Source: Melanocharis versteri (taxonomy: Eukaryota; Chordata; Aves; Passeriformes; Melanocharitidae). Taken from it: a stretch of 64,000 nt of DNA. The stretch lies in the NCBI GenBank assembly GCA_013397845.1, contig VZTG01006291.1:278101-342100 (forward strand), written 5' to 3'. A program made the position numbers and the translations under genes. Positions 10,331 to 21,977 of this stretch are shown here, piece by piece (the first letter of the stretch is position 1; each line of letters starts with the position of its first letter). The notes below the pieces were generated by a model. It saw nothing but the letters and a program-made list of their open reading frames with translations. It was not told the DNA's origin and did no database searches.

Positions 10331-12734
10331 AACTAGAACATTTCAGTATCCGACAACATAGGCAGCAAATCCAGGTAATGTCAGAAAAGCTGGGACAAAT
10401 TAAAGCTGTGTGGTTGCCTGTGTCGGTGCAGCTACAGCAGGAAACACTTTGTCATGTGTGTAATTGCAGTTCTAAAATGGTGTTTGTGAGAAGGGCTGCT
10501 GTCAAAGACCAGAGACTTCTTGCACTTACGATTTATAGTGTGGGCTGCTGCCCCAGCCATTTGATTTAAAAGAAGCTCTCACTCCTTGTAAAGATACTGC
10601 TGCCTGTTTACAACTGCGGCTCTCGAAGAGGAGTGGTCATAGAGACTTAATTAATCTCTTAAGGAAACAAAGAGAAATTGGGTTTAAAGTTGAGCCTTCT
10701 GCATACCAGAAGGAAAAGTGGTTTCTGGGATAGTCTTGCATCTTCCACAGTGACACCTTCTCTCACTTGCCATCAATTGCAAGTAAAAACTTGTGATAAA
10801 CGAAGTGCTAACTAAACAATTTTCATTTCTGCATAGTAATTGTTGTTTATAAATAATACTGTTATGAGAAGCTCTTTGAGCTGTAAACACGTGTCAGGTT
10901 TTGCCTTGTTTGAGTAGTTGTAGGAGGCTCTTGTTTTCCTGAGATGAATTTTGACACCAGCTCCATGTTGTCACCATTGTGGGTCACACATAGTGACTCC
11001 CCTGTCCCATCCTGCCCTCTGCATAAAAATTATTAACTAAGATGTTTGATGTTAACATCAAGTTTTATGACTTACTGCTGTTAGGCCCCCTTCAATTCTG
11101 TATTTTCTCTAAAACAATGTGAATAACAGAATTTCTGTACCTTTTGTGTTTGGAAAGTTCATAGGAAAGTTTTTACCTGACACATATATTTTTAACCGGT
11201 TTTATTTTTGGCAAGAGGTGCTACCAGCACACTTTGAAAGTGTTGCTGAGAGTTAAATTTTACTTACTTTCTCATGTGTCAAGAGCTGTGAAATCAGCTG
11301 CATTTCTTGAAGAAATCCACAGACCTTTTAGGAATCCACTGTAGATACCGCTGAGCAGACGATGGTCCAAAGCAGAAATGTGACAACACTGCTAGGAGGA
11401 GAGGACTCAGCTTGATTTGGTGTCAGTCTCTGGTTTCTTCTCCCTCTTTTTTAGTGCAGTGTGCTTGAGAACAGCAAAAAGGTTGAGGAAGTGCATCCAT
11501 CCTCCAGATTGTTATGAACAGGATCTAGAGTAGTGAATATAGAATAAGAAAACCAGTGAGTATGATAAATTCATAAAATTCAGATTTCCCACTGAGGTGC
11601 TCATCTGTAAGACCTCATGGGAGCATAGTACACAGAGAGTGTCCTCTGTGTAAATTGTCTGGAATTAAACACGTTAATGTGCATTGATCTGTAAAGGCCA
11701 AGGTTGGGGTCGAGCCTAAATAGGTGTTGGTTTGAAGTTCCCACTTTGAAGCATTTCCCAGCACTGTTCTTGTACTCCAACAGTGAAGAAATCACCATTA
11801 GCTGTACCCCAGCTCAAATCAGGGCACCCGTGTTTAGACAGCGGCAGTTTGAACGTAAATCCTGTGGCTATTTATGCCAATCTAAGTACTTTAAATATCA
11901 GTTTCACTTTAAGGTAAAGTTTCTGAAGGTTGTCAAAGAAAATTCTTGTAGTAACTTAAAACCAGAATGCTCAGAATATGTTAAATACTGTCTTAAGACA
12001 AATTTTTTTGCTTAGCTTAGACAAGCATCTCAGGTGTTTCCAGTGAGAAGGTTTACATTGGGAGAGTTTCCCTGCCTGTTTCCCTGGGTGTTCTTTCCCA
12101 TCTGCAACTCTCTGCTTGACATGCCTTAGTTTAGGCATTTCAGTATCTGTTGATGTGATGCAGCATTCCTGTGTTCTGCTCATGCTCATTTTTTAGCACC
12201 CAGGTTTGGGTTTATAAAGCTATATTTAAGTCACTTTAGTTACTTAACTCTTTTCTGATACTATTTTTAATGTGAAGAGCAAACATCCATTCCTTAATTG
12301 CTCCACTGGAAAAACAACATTGACTTGAAGTTTTCTGTAGCGCATTTTGCTTTATCTGCTCTGCATTGCATGGTTTGTAGTGAAATGCAGCATTTGACCC
12401 TTAATTTCAAAAGAAATTGTGCTTTCAGTAAATGTTAGTGCTAGATGGGCAGCAGTTGTTGGTGTGTGTTCTGACAATCTGTGTTTGTAAACTGGGGGAC
12501 GAGGCAGTTTTACCATTTCTGGAGGTGATGCCTGTGGCCTTTTGAAAACTCATGTGTGGTGGTGGTTTCTTCTCAGTTTATATTCATAAAGGCTGTTCCA
12601 ATGTATGTGCTAAGGGAAGTGAGATATTACTGTTTGACGGAAGTACAGTAAAAAAAGGAACAAGAAGAAAGTCTCCATGCAGTTCTTTCTTTCACTCTCC
12701 TATGATCTGCAGAACACGACCATAAATCTGATAG

Positions 12735-13115
12735 GGAGAAACTGAGGGATCTGCGGGGGCTCAGCTTGGAGGAAAGGAGGCTCAGGGGTGACCTTCTTGC
12801 TCTCCACAACTCCCTGATGGGAGGGTGGAGTTAGGTGAGGGTTGGTCTCTTCTCCCAGGTGTCAAGGGACAGGACCAGAGGGAATGACCTCAAGCTGTGC
12901 CAGGTGAGGTTCAGGTTGGATATTGGGGAAAAATTTGGCCAGGCACTGGAACAGGCTGCCCAGGGAAGTGGTGGAGTGTCCCTGGAAGTGTCCAAAAGGT
13001 GTGTGGATGTGGCACTTGGGAACAGTGTTGAACAGGATGGTGCTGAACAGGGTTAGTGGTTGGACTTGATGATCTTAGATGGGCTTTTCCAGCCTTAGTG
13101 GTTACGTGATTCTTT
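12735..13115 (+). mobile_element. CR1 LINE 3' end, longer copy
   Basis: Sense CR1 with the upstream block GGAGGCTCAGGGGTGACCTT, then GGTTGGTCTCTTCTCCCAGG, AACAGGCTGCCCAGGGAAGT and TGGACTTGATGATCTTAGAT. It ends near GTGATTCTTTT. It belongs to a different subfamily from the copies at 6497 and 25171. Confidence 0.95.
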
Positions 13116-14419
13116 TGGATTTCATGTTTATCTCTGCACTATAACCAGTTTCTGGTCTAAGAATACCTTTCTGTAAAAAAGTATATGTTCTTTTATTATA
13201 ACAATGAAATTTAAACTAGTTTTGTAAACCTAACCACCACCCAACCCTGCCTAATGAATATTAAGAGCTTTGGTTGTATGAGTGGTCTCTGCAGTCCCTG
13301 TCCTTGCACAGGCCCATTGCTCTGAGCCCAGCACGAGCGTGTGCTGCAGTGGCAAAGGGGGTTCAGCACAACCCAGCAAAATGGCCTGTGCCCAGTAGTA
13401 CCAGTTCATACAGTCCTCTTTGCAGAGGCTTACTCTGCTGTCCTCACTCCTCCTCCTCCTCTTCTAATCAGAAGTTCAGAAGACAAATGTCAGCTTTCAT
13501 TTTCTGCACCAGAGAAGGTCACCAAGTGTGGGAGGAAGCAGCAAAACACAAGCTCTGGAAATACTAAAGTCAGAAGTAAGGAAAAGGGTCTGGCAAAGGG
13601 TTTATTTAGGAGTTAAGGGCTTGCCAGAGGAGTGCTTTGGCCTATTTTAAAATGTCTATCATCACTCAAGCACTGATCACGTAATGTAAAATGTGACGTG
13701 CCTTGTCTGCAAACCTCAGTTTGCAATGCTCAGTTTTGGATTCTTTCCAGATGTTTCTTCCATAGTATTACCTGTGTCTGTAGCAGTCAGAAAGGCATAT
13801 TGGTCCTGGGAAGCCATAATTTTCACTTGATATTTTTACTCTGACACTTGGTTGCTGATTGTGTTTTCAGTCTTAATAAAAATATGCCTTTATTTCATGT
13901 AAAATACACTTCATTTATTGGCACAGTATTTTTACTGACTTATTAGGGCCAACTTTTTTAATGACAGGTGAGTAAATTAATGCACATTGCCTCTATTTTC
14001 ATCTTCAGTAAAGATATGCAAAGAAATTGTTTCCTTGGATTATAATCTTTGTTTTACCATTTTTATTAAAAAAACCCAAACACGCTGCAAGTCCTGAAGC
14101 CAGCCTGTGTAGTTCAGTTTTTGCAGTAGTGAAACAGTCGTGGTGTGGAGTTTCTAGCCTGAAATGATGCTTTATGTGTAACCCTGCCATCCCAGAACAA
14201 GCTGCAAGGAGCACTGTTAGCAGCATCCGAATTGCCCATTTTCCTAGGAGAACATGGCAGCCTGGTATAGGATGAGCATTTTAATAAGGGCAGGCATTTT
14301 AATAAGGCTGACCATTCTGTGGGAGCATGAGAGCTTCTGATGTGCTCTTCTGTTTTATCCAAGCACCAAAGGAAACTTTTCCTGCTGCTTGTGTCTGGGT
14401 GCTGCAGTTGGACTCCAGC

Positions 14420-14538
14420 TCTAGGTTTGACAGGGCTTGGAGCAGTGTGGGGTCATGGAAGGTGTCCCTGCACATGACAGGGGTTGAAACTAGATTATGT
14501 TTAAGGTTCCTTCCAAGCCAAACAATTCTGGGATTCCA
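14420..14538 (+). mobile_element. CR1 LINE 3' tail
   Basis: Sense CR1 tail: ACAGGGCTTGGAGCAGTG, GGAAGGTGTCCCTGCACATG, CCTTCCAAGCCAAACAATTC, ending in a degenerate ATTCTGGGATTCC. Confidence 0.88.
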
Positions 14539-15392
14539 AGACCGAAATACAGTATTTTCATAGTGCCAAGCTTTTTGCAAGTATTCCTCAGACCAAGGCA
14601 GTGAAAATACTCTGCAGGAGATGTTGAGGTTTTCAAAAGTATTTTGTGTGACAGTTACAGAGAGATTGAGAGCCAAAACTTTATCAAATGAACACAGCTA
14701 AAAAAAAAATAAATCAAAATCAGGATTTTGCTTCTAGGCATTCTATATCCCTGCCACCAGACCTGATCCAGTGTAAATCACAGTGCTCAGACAGGGATTT
14801 ATGTTTGTAATCTGTGAAGCAGCTAAAGGGAGCAAAGACTATATGCATTCTTTGCATGTTTTCAGTTTTCATTTTTGGTTTTCTCCCTGCCCATGGATAT
14901 TGCAAACCAGTGCACATGTCCTTTCTGTCAGCAGGATGTGGGCAGTTGGGCTAGGGTTTGAAGGACAGGCCTTTCCTTGTGGTGGTGAGGTGTGGAGGTC
15001 TCGCAGACAATCCTTCTTGTGCTCTGGGAACGATGTTCTTCTCCCTGCCAGATGTCTTCTGGAGGCATCAGCTGCTGTTTCTGGTGAAGAATCTAATGGT
15101 TTAGCTTTCTCCCACTGAATGATCCTGTCCATCTCTGGCATTAGAGTGCTGGAAGATGCGTCACCAAACATGTTAGCAGGGTTACAGGTTACAGTGTCTA
15201 CTTCTGTTTTAGGTCATTTTACTCAGGATTACTCTGAGTATCCCCTAAGCTGATCTCTGAAATTCTGGCAGGTGTCACAGCTTATGCTACCATGGTCATG
15301 TGCTGGTCAGGAGGAAGGGTTGAAAGTCTGGTCCATTGTGATTAACTGCTGTTATGTCTGGCAGATGTTACTTGTTCCATTAAAAAGAAAGT

Positions 15393-15436
15393 GTTTTTTT
15401 GTTTTTTGTTTTGTTTTGTTTTTCCCTCCCTCCTAG
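15393..15436 (+). promoter_or_regulatory. Long T/G polypyrimidine tract and acceptor of ADARB1 exon
   Basis: A run of T with interspersed G, grading into GTTTT repeats, then CCCTCCCTCCTAG immediately before the exon at 15437. Seen directly; it should be a strong U2AF binding tract. Confidence 0.75.
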
Positions 15437-15618
15437 GTGGAACGTATTGGGTATTCAAGGAGCCTTACTTAGCCTCTTTGTGGAGCCAATTTACTTCTCT
15501 AGCATCATCTTGGGGAGTTTATATCATGGGGATCATCTATCCAGAGCCGTATACCAGAGGATAGCAGAGATAGAAGATCTACCACCTCTTTATACACTCA
15601 ACAGACCTTTACTTAGTG
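15437..15618 (+). CDS. ADARB1: ADARB1 coding exon with a GC splice donor
   Basis: This 182-base exon has a CCTCCTAG acceptor. It encodes RWNVLGIQGALLSLFVEP, then YFSSIILGSLYHGDHLSRA and RPLLSG, within the deaminase core. The Arg is split with the previous exon and the final Gly with the next. The donor reads CTTAGTG|GCAAGT. Using it gives the conserved LLSGISNAEARQPG across the junction. The nearest upstream GT (CTTA|GTGGCA) would keep frame but delete the Gly and does not fit the donor consensus. The GC donor is therefore preferred. Confidence 0.95.
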
Positions 15619-17243
15619 GCAAGTATCTAATGGAGAAGGCCGTGCCGGTAACTAAGTCTGTTCCAGTAGCATTGTGATTTTGCAGTTCTCAAAACCTTGC
15701 AAACTGTGTGCTGTGAGTAAACTGCTTGCTGGTTGCAATAGAGAAGTTGTGGTTGAAACATAATACAGATACCTGGTCAGAAATACCATAGCAAGGACCT
15801 TTAGAAGTTGGAAAGAACTGGGGCGTGAAACTTTGGATGAGTTTTCACACCATTCCTGTCCAGAGCATGCCCTAGGAAGATGCGAGGAGAGTTGAAGGCT
15901 TAGTAAAACCTCTTCCCACCTGTGGAATAGTATGTTAGCACTCACTGTCACTTCTCTTGCATTGCAGATTTTTGTTGAGTGGTCCCTTCATTTATCAGTA
16001 TGCCAAGATAGACACACTTGGTTCACAATTTCTAGATCAATAATCAACTCCAAATGGATGGAGGTAACACCTCACCTGTCTTAAATCCTAAAATGGCTTG
16101 TCATAGTAATGCTCTGAAAGCTTTAAAACCGAAATCTCATCCTCCCTCTCACTGTGTGCATTGCTTTGTTCTGTAGAGCTTAGCTTTTGGCATGTGTTTA
16201 TTTCCTGGGAAAAAAAAAAACCAGCTCATAATTTTAAAGCATATTTAAAGTTTGACATGAATTTTTAAAATAGATTTAGGGAGGGGGGAAAAAGAGCATT
16301 GTGAACAATGAGTATTTCTTTAGATAAGAAGGGTAATTAATAAGGATTCCCTGAAATAGGATGTATAAAAATGTTAAGTAACACATTTGTCCTTATATTA
16401 GCAATTAAGTAACAGCTGCAACACTCTCTACCAAATATCTAGTAGTTTTATGGGCATAGTAGCTGATGTATGGACTGTTTCTGCCTGATTTTGGGGAATT
16501 TTTATTAGTCCTTCAAGACAGCAGGTTTGTGGCAGGGTGAGAAGTGTTTTTGTTATCCTTTTCACATCATGTAACAGTACCTTGTCTTCTTGAAAATCAT
16601 CTTTCTGCAATGGTGCTATCATCTATTTCCCATGAAATAGAACCATCTGTTTAAACAGTTGAGCCAGGACTTGCTGAGCAGCAGAGAGAGTTCGGAAATG
16701 TTCTCAGCTGTTGAGTTTTCACAAAAATACGCATATCAAAAAATGTACGGAAAGGTTCTTTAGGAGGCTGGGCAGAGAACTACATTGATGTATTTTCTTT
16801 TACTGGTTCAGTCTTGAAAGCTGATTTTCTGACCTCTGCTGCTAGATTCAGCTGGGGCATTCGTGTAGCTACCTATGTGCTCTTGGATTCACATATTTTT
16901 CGGTGTAGTCTTACCTAGAACAAGCTCTGCAGAAATACCTGTCTCCAGTTCTGTGTTCTTTCTTGTACCGCACACACACCTCTGTGATTTATTTCCACTA
17001 GAGGGATGAACTAGAACAGAAATACCTGTCTTGCCCCACTGTCTTGCCTGTTTAGCTGAGAAAGTACTATAAAAACAGGTTTTCTTCCTCTAATAAAGCA
17101 AATTTTATGTCTGCTGGGGCACCTGCATTAAGTCAAAATTATTTTAACTTTGAAATACTGTTATGTACTGCTAAAAATTGTCTTTTCATCATCTTTCTTT
17201 CTTTAGAAGAGATTTTTTGCTTACACCTTTTGCCAGCATGTTG

Positions 17244-17345
17244 AATCATAGAATCATTAAGGTTGTAAAAGACCCCCAAGATCATATAATCCAACCATTA
17301 ACCCAGTACTGCCCTGTCCACCACTAACACGTCCCCGTATATTCA
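17244..17345 (-). mobile_element. CR1 LINE 3' tail
   Basis: Antisense CR1: AATCATAGAATCATTAAGG, AAGATCATATAATCCAACCA, and a degenerate continuation through a CCACTAACACGTCCCC block. Similarity ends near 17345. Confidence 0.88.
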
Positions 17346-20300
17346 GTTCCAGTGGGGAACACGCATACCAGAGCAGCTGTTTTTCAGCTAAGGGATGCAG
17401 GAAATCTGTCTATTGATAGAAAACTCCCTCCCTGTGCTGACTCTTGGAAGCCTTTTGTTTGTGGGATCCAGCTTTTCAGGGTGCCTTTAGCACCCCAGCG
17501 GTGAGGGCAGTTGAGCCTTCCCTTAGAGGTGGCCACTGCACTTGAAGAGAAGACAGGTTTGAATCTTGTAAATTTCTAGAATAATCTGAAAAGCGATTTA
17601 TTTCTCAATCAGATCGAATGAGAATGGTTGGATAAATCAGCCAATATCAAGTTGCCAGTCTGCAGGGTGACCTGCACAGACTCTTTTTGGTGGAGCCAGT
17701 GTGGGAGGTGGGCATGCAGGAGTTCATGTAGGCTGAAGCCCGAGTGAGGTACTGAGATCTTTGTGTTGAGAAATCCTTAACATCTTTCATTTATTCATTC
17801 CTGGTTCTGTTTTTTGAAATAGTTTCAACTTTTTGCCATCCTCGTTGAGTAAGGAGGACTGTGGTTTGTGCAAAGGAACTTCCTTTCTGCTAATTTAATT
17901 AATTAGGTGTTCCTCAGTGCTCTGTGAGATCCAGGCCATAAGCAGTGGTCATGACACTCAATTTTCTATACCTCTGAGATATTCCTTCCTACATAAGTCC
18001 TATTTTTTGCAAGCTGAAGCGTCTTAATCTACTTTGTTGTTCCTTGCACAGAGACCCTTTCACAAAAGGATAATTTTGCAGACCGATTTTTGTCCTTGTG
18101 AGATGAGGGTAGTACCTGATATTCGGGGTAAAGCAGCAATACTGGTTTATGTGGTGGTAAATATTCTGTTCACTTCCTTGATCCTTCACTAGTAATTCCT
18201 AGCATTCACTTTGATTGCTGTTGGTGATTGACTTGACCTTTTGGTAGAACTGAATATTAGAAACTAAAGTCTCATTCCTGAATGCTAATATCGAGCTCCA
18301 AGTCCAGCACTCCTTGTGCAAGATTGCTTTGGGTTTTTTCCTAATATATGTTGCTTTATATTCATCTGTGATGAATTTCATCTGCCTTTTTATTGCCCAG
18401 ACACCCAGTATGTGAGGTTTTTCCTGCTACTTTTTGCAGTTGCTCCTCTTACTGCCTTTTAAAAATAATTTAGTATCGTCACCCATCCTACCTCAGTTTT
18501 TCTCCCCACACACACCCCGGGTCTGCCCCGAGCTGGAGGCTCTCCAGCTGTGTTCACTCTTCCCAAGGAGACCATCTTTATTCAAGTGTTAATGAATTTG
18601 TTTTTGAGGTAGACAAAAATCCTTCAGCAGAACTTCTGGTGATTTTTTTTTTTGGCTGTTCCCTTGGTACCTTATTTTCCTGTTCACATTGTTTTTCAGC
18701 TATGTCCTTTTGGATGAAGCTTGTTTTAGCTTTCTCCTCAAAGAACTGTCAGGCTTTATTATTTATATAAGCACTGGCACAAAGAACTGTGACCTTTGCT
18801 TTTGCTCATTATATCCCTTTGTAATAATATTCAACAATAAGTTCTGAGCAATGTTCTCTAAATAGCTTTAGTTCTATTAGTTTTCAAAGGAGAGTAAGAT
18901 ATTTGACTTTCTATCCTAACTTTCTTTTCTATTTCTAATCTCAGCATATTGTGCTATATTCATTCGTGTCTAGATTTTGCTGTAGAAAATATGACCCACC
19001 TAAAGTTTTATCAAATGCTCTGATTTTGAGATGACCTTTATTCCCTGTCCATGCTACCTGTGATCCACCATCAGGGAGACTCCCTTGACATCTCTCCAGG
19101 GTTCTTGCATACAAATAAGCAGCCGAATGGAATGTTATTATTAAATCTATTTGAAATTCTAAACCTGGGTTGGTTTTGGCGATTTCGGGGTTTTTAAAAT
19201 TTAATTAATTTATCAAAAACCAAGGAATGGAATTATATAATCGCAATGGAAATGTAGTGCATACTGGATGTTCAGCTTTCTCATCTTTGTTTGATTTGCT
19301 TGTGGGACTGGTTGTGATATCGCAAGTGTTTTGGAGTACTTGATGACCTCTGTCTGATCTCTGTACTTGTTTAATAGTGCATGGAATGAAAGCAAAGGTA
19401 ATAGTATAGATGTCATTAAAGAAAAAAATGACAAAAAACTGTTATGTGGCATCAACTTCTTAGCACTCTTGCCTCAGTACTTCTGGTAAAACCAACTTTT
19501 GTTCCAATTCTCAATTTTTTCAGCTTATGTTTTAAGAAAATGGGGAATAGTAGGTTCCATTTCTATTTCTATTCTTTCTACTTTTCTAATAGTAGGTTAT
19601 TTTCTATTATTATTCATTGATTATTTCTTATCAGCCATAGTGACAAGATTGATCCAAACCAAGGGTAAGAATGCAACAGCTTCAGTGGTTTATATTTCAA
19701 AGTGATTCTTTATTAAATGAGGAATTGATGATAGGAAGCAAACTGAATTTTGATGAGTCATTCTGACCTTGTAGGTCTTGCACACTCTCAGTGCTGGGCC
19801 CAGAGGTGCCATGAGACTGAGCCAGGTGAGCCAGTCCTGCTCTCAGGTGCCCAGCTTTATTGGATCGCCTTCCAGATATTAGCCAGAAATGCATCCTGCT
19901 GTGTTGCTTATGTTCAATTTCCACAAATTCTCTAGATTTTTTTAAGTGTAGGACCTGGCCTAACAGTGGAGTAGACTTGAAATAGGTTTTCAGTGAGAGC
20001 TGCCTTAAAGTTAAAGTGGGATTTTTATTTAGTAGAAAGAACAAATTGCCCTGGTACTTTGTTTTTTCCTGGTGAGGTGACTGAGACATCTTACAGTCCA
20101 TCTCTGAGCACTGGGGTGTTGTGGGAAATAAATCCTGCCCTGGGCAGGTAGCCAGCCTTGATTTGCACTTGGGTTGGATCGTGGTGGCTTTGCTTCTCCA
20201 TCTCTGGAGATAGAGCCATAGTTGGAAGGTGTTATGTAATTTAACACCTGAGCAAAGTGATTCAAGTCCTGTTTAGAGTCCTGTGGTTCCCCATCTCTGG

Positions 20301-20426
20301 GCTCAGTGTGCAACACTGGGCATGCAAAGTGGAGAGTCAGCTAGAACACAATGGATTTATGCTGGAATACCCGAATGTCTGCCAGTTCTGGCTTTGTGGA
20401 GGGTGCTGAGGATGGGGCTCACTTTC

Positions 20427-20572
20427 ATAGAATGACGGGATGGTTTGGGTTAGAAGGGACTGTAAAAACCATCTCATTCCACCCCCTGCCATGGGCAGGG
20501 ACACCTTCCATTGTCCCAGGTTACTCCAAGCCCTGTCCAGCCTGGCCATGAACACTTCCAGGGTTCATAGTT
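20427..20572 (-). mobile_element. CR1 LINE 3' end
   Basis: Antisense CR1: GGATGGTTTGGGTTAGAAGG, CTGCCATGGGCAGGGACACC, TTACTCCAAGCCCTGTCCAG, ending near AACACTTCCAGGG. It lies about 310 bases upstream of the next ADARB1 exon. Confidence 0.93.
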
Positions 20573-20883
20573 TCACATCCATTTGGAAGTGAGATGAACT
20601 CCATGAACTCCTGCCACAGAGCACTCCATGATCCCCTCTGCTGAGGAGGCTGCTTTCTCCAGCGGTGCACACTTGCCCTGCTGGGGAGGACAGAAGTAGA
20701 GAACAGTTTAGCCAGAATGAGAGTGAGATGTCCATGGTGTTACCTCTGTGAGTCAGTGAGAAATCTGCAGGAGAATGCCCTCTCTAATAAAAGATCTGCT
20801 TGTAACACTGCTTACTCCCCAACAAAAAACCAAAAGTCAAGCGTTTGTATTTATATCATCATTAAACATTACTTTCCTTTCAG

Positions 20884-21062
20884 GTATCAGCAACGCAGAA
20901 GCCCGTCAGCCAGGGAAAGCCCCGAACTTCAGTGTGAACTGGACAGTAGGAGACTCAGGTCTGGAAATCATTAATGCTACAACTGGCAAGGATGAGATGG
21001 GCCGTGCGTCGCGCCTCTGTAAGCACGCGTTCTACAGCCGCTGGATGCGCATCCATGCCAAG
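20884..21062 (+). CDS. ADARB1: ADARB1 coding exon, late deaminase domain
   Basis: This 179-base exon has a CCTTTCAG acceptor and an AAG|GTACAG donor. It encodes GISNAEARQPGKAPNFSVNW, then INATTGKDEMGRASRLCKHA and WMRIHAK, all strongly conserved in ADAR2. It ends on a codon boundary. Reading through the donor continues open for 12 residues (VQLPEGQVCHF after Lys, then stop at 21096-21098), so intron retention would give a short C-terminus lacking the last exon. Confidence 0.96.
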
Positions 21063-21800
21063 GTACAGCTTCCAGAGGGTCAGGTTTGCCACTTCTAAAG
21101 TCTTAGTGAAGTACCTGGATGTGCTTTCTGTACTCAGCAGCCACTTTCTCAGCCTGTTTTAAGCTGAGCCTGATGTTAGAACCACAGAATCATTAAGGCT
21201 GGAAAAGACCCTTAAGATCGTCAAGTCCAACCATCAATACAGCACCACCACCATGTTCACATTAAACCATGTCCTCTAGCACCACATTCCCATGTTTTTT
21301 GAAGACTTCCAGGGATGGTGACCCCACTACTTCCCTGGGCAGCCTGTTCCAATGCTTTACAACCCTTTCATTGAATTTTTTTTTTTCCTAATATCTTATC
21401 TAAACCTCCCCTGGTGCAACTTGAGGCCAGGTAGCTGCTGCTCCATGCAGTAATGGAAAAGAACAATGTGTTTGTTAGTTTACTCTTTAATGTGATGGTG
21501 TCTGGTCCAAAATGCATATTCCTTGGTTTATAGCTGAGTAAGCAAAGGATGCTGTCTCCTTTGAGCTTGCCTTTGCATTTTAATTTATTTGAAAGGATAA
21601 TCCCATTTTCACTGCTGAGGTTTCACTCTACTCTCAGAAAGAAAGCTTCCAGGAAGTCTGTGGCTTTTTGGCCTCAACATTTTGTTTGATAGATCCTTAC
21701 CTTGTTTTAATATTAGCTTTTTAAATAATTCCATCACTCTGGTACTGTTTGGCTAAATAGGGTCTTTTCTCTCTCCTCCTCTTGTCTCTCGTCCCCACAG
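21063..21800 (+). other. ADARB1 last intron, 738 bases
   Basis: Flanked by GTACAG and GTCCCCACAG. About a third of it is an antisense CR1 copy at 21181-21432. Confidence 0.92.
21181..21432 (-). mobile_element. CR1 LINE 3' end
   Basis: Antisense CR1: ACAGAATCATTAAGGCTGGA, AAGATCGTCAAGTCCAACCA, ACTTCCAGGGATGGTGACCC, CTGGGCAGCCTGTTCCAATG, CTAAACCTCCCCTGGTGCAA. It lies inside the last ADARB1 intron. Confidence 0.95.
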
Positions 21801-21977
21801 CTTTCCTCCAGCTTGCGCTCAAAGATCCTCAAGCCCAACCTGTACCACGACACCAAGCAAGGAGCCACTGAGTATCAAACTGCTAAAGAGTGTTTGTTTA
21901 AAGCATTCCTGAAGGCAGGACTTGGAGCCTGGGTGGAGAAGCCCATAGAACAGGATCAGTTTTCTCTCACAGTCTGA
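21801..21977 (+). CDS. ADARB1: ADARB1 terminal coding exon
   Basis: The last 58 codons plus TGA at 21975-21977, after a GTCCCCACAG acceptor. It encodes LSSSLRSKILKPNLYHDTKQ, then LGAWVEKPIEQDQFSLTV. The Tyr, Lys, Trp, Glu-Lys and Asp residues that ring the buried inositol hexakisphosphate in human ADAR2 are all present. The junction with the previous exon appears one residue shorter than my recollection of the human protein (HAKLSSSLRSK against HGKVPSHLLRSK), which would give a full-length protein of about 700 residues. Confidence 0.96.
   Translation, partial: LSSSLRSKILKPNLYHDTKQGATEYQTAKECLFKAFLKAGLGAWVEKPIEQDQFSLTV

Larger units (their letters stand above)
6459..15436 (+). other. ADARB1 intron, 8978 bases
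   Basis: This is the largest intron in the window, flanked by GTGAGA and CCTCCTAG. It holds four sense CR1 copies (listed separately), a GC-rich possible LTR remnant at 9360-10330, a poly-T tract near 8335-8360 and a CCT-rich tract near 13445. The stretches 7247-9359, 10331-12734, 13116-14419 and 14539-15390 show nothing else that I can identify. The acceptor is preceded by a long T/G-rich pyrimidine tract from 15393. Confidence 0.88.
15619..20883 (+). other. ADARB1 intron, 5265 bases, GC-AG type
   Basis: It begins GCAAGT and ends CTTTCAG. It holds two antisense CR1 fragments (17244 and 20427), an AGCTGGAG/CTCCAGCT hairpin at 18531-18549 with a 3-base loop, and otherwise AT-rich sequence with no recognisable gene. 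Confidence 0.88.

Noticed and set aside
18531..18549. AGCTGGAG/CTCCAGCT hairpin
   Set aside because: An 8-base stem in an intron is expected by chance, and nothing around it suggests a structured RNA.
2915..21977. Identity as ADARB2 (ADAR3)
   Set aside because: The INGEYMSDRG, SIILGSLYHGDHLSRA and ISNAEARQPGKAPNFSVNW blocks are ADAR2-type. All catalytic residues and spacing match ADAR2.
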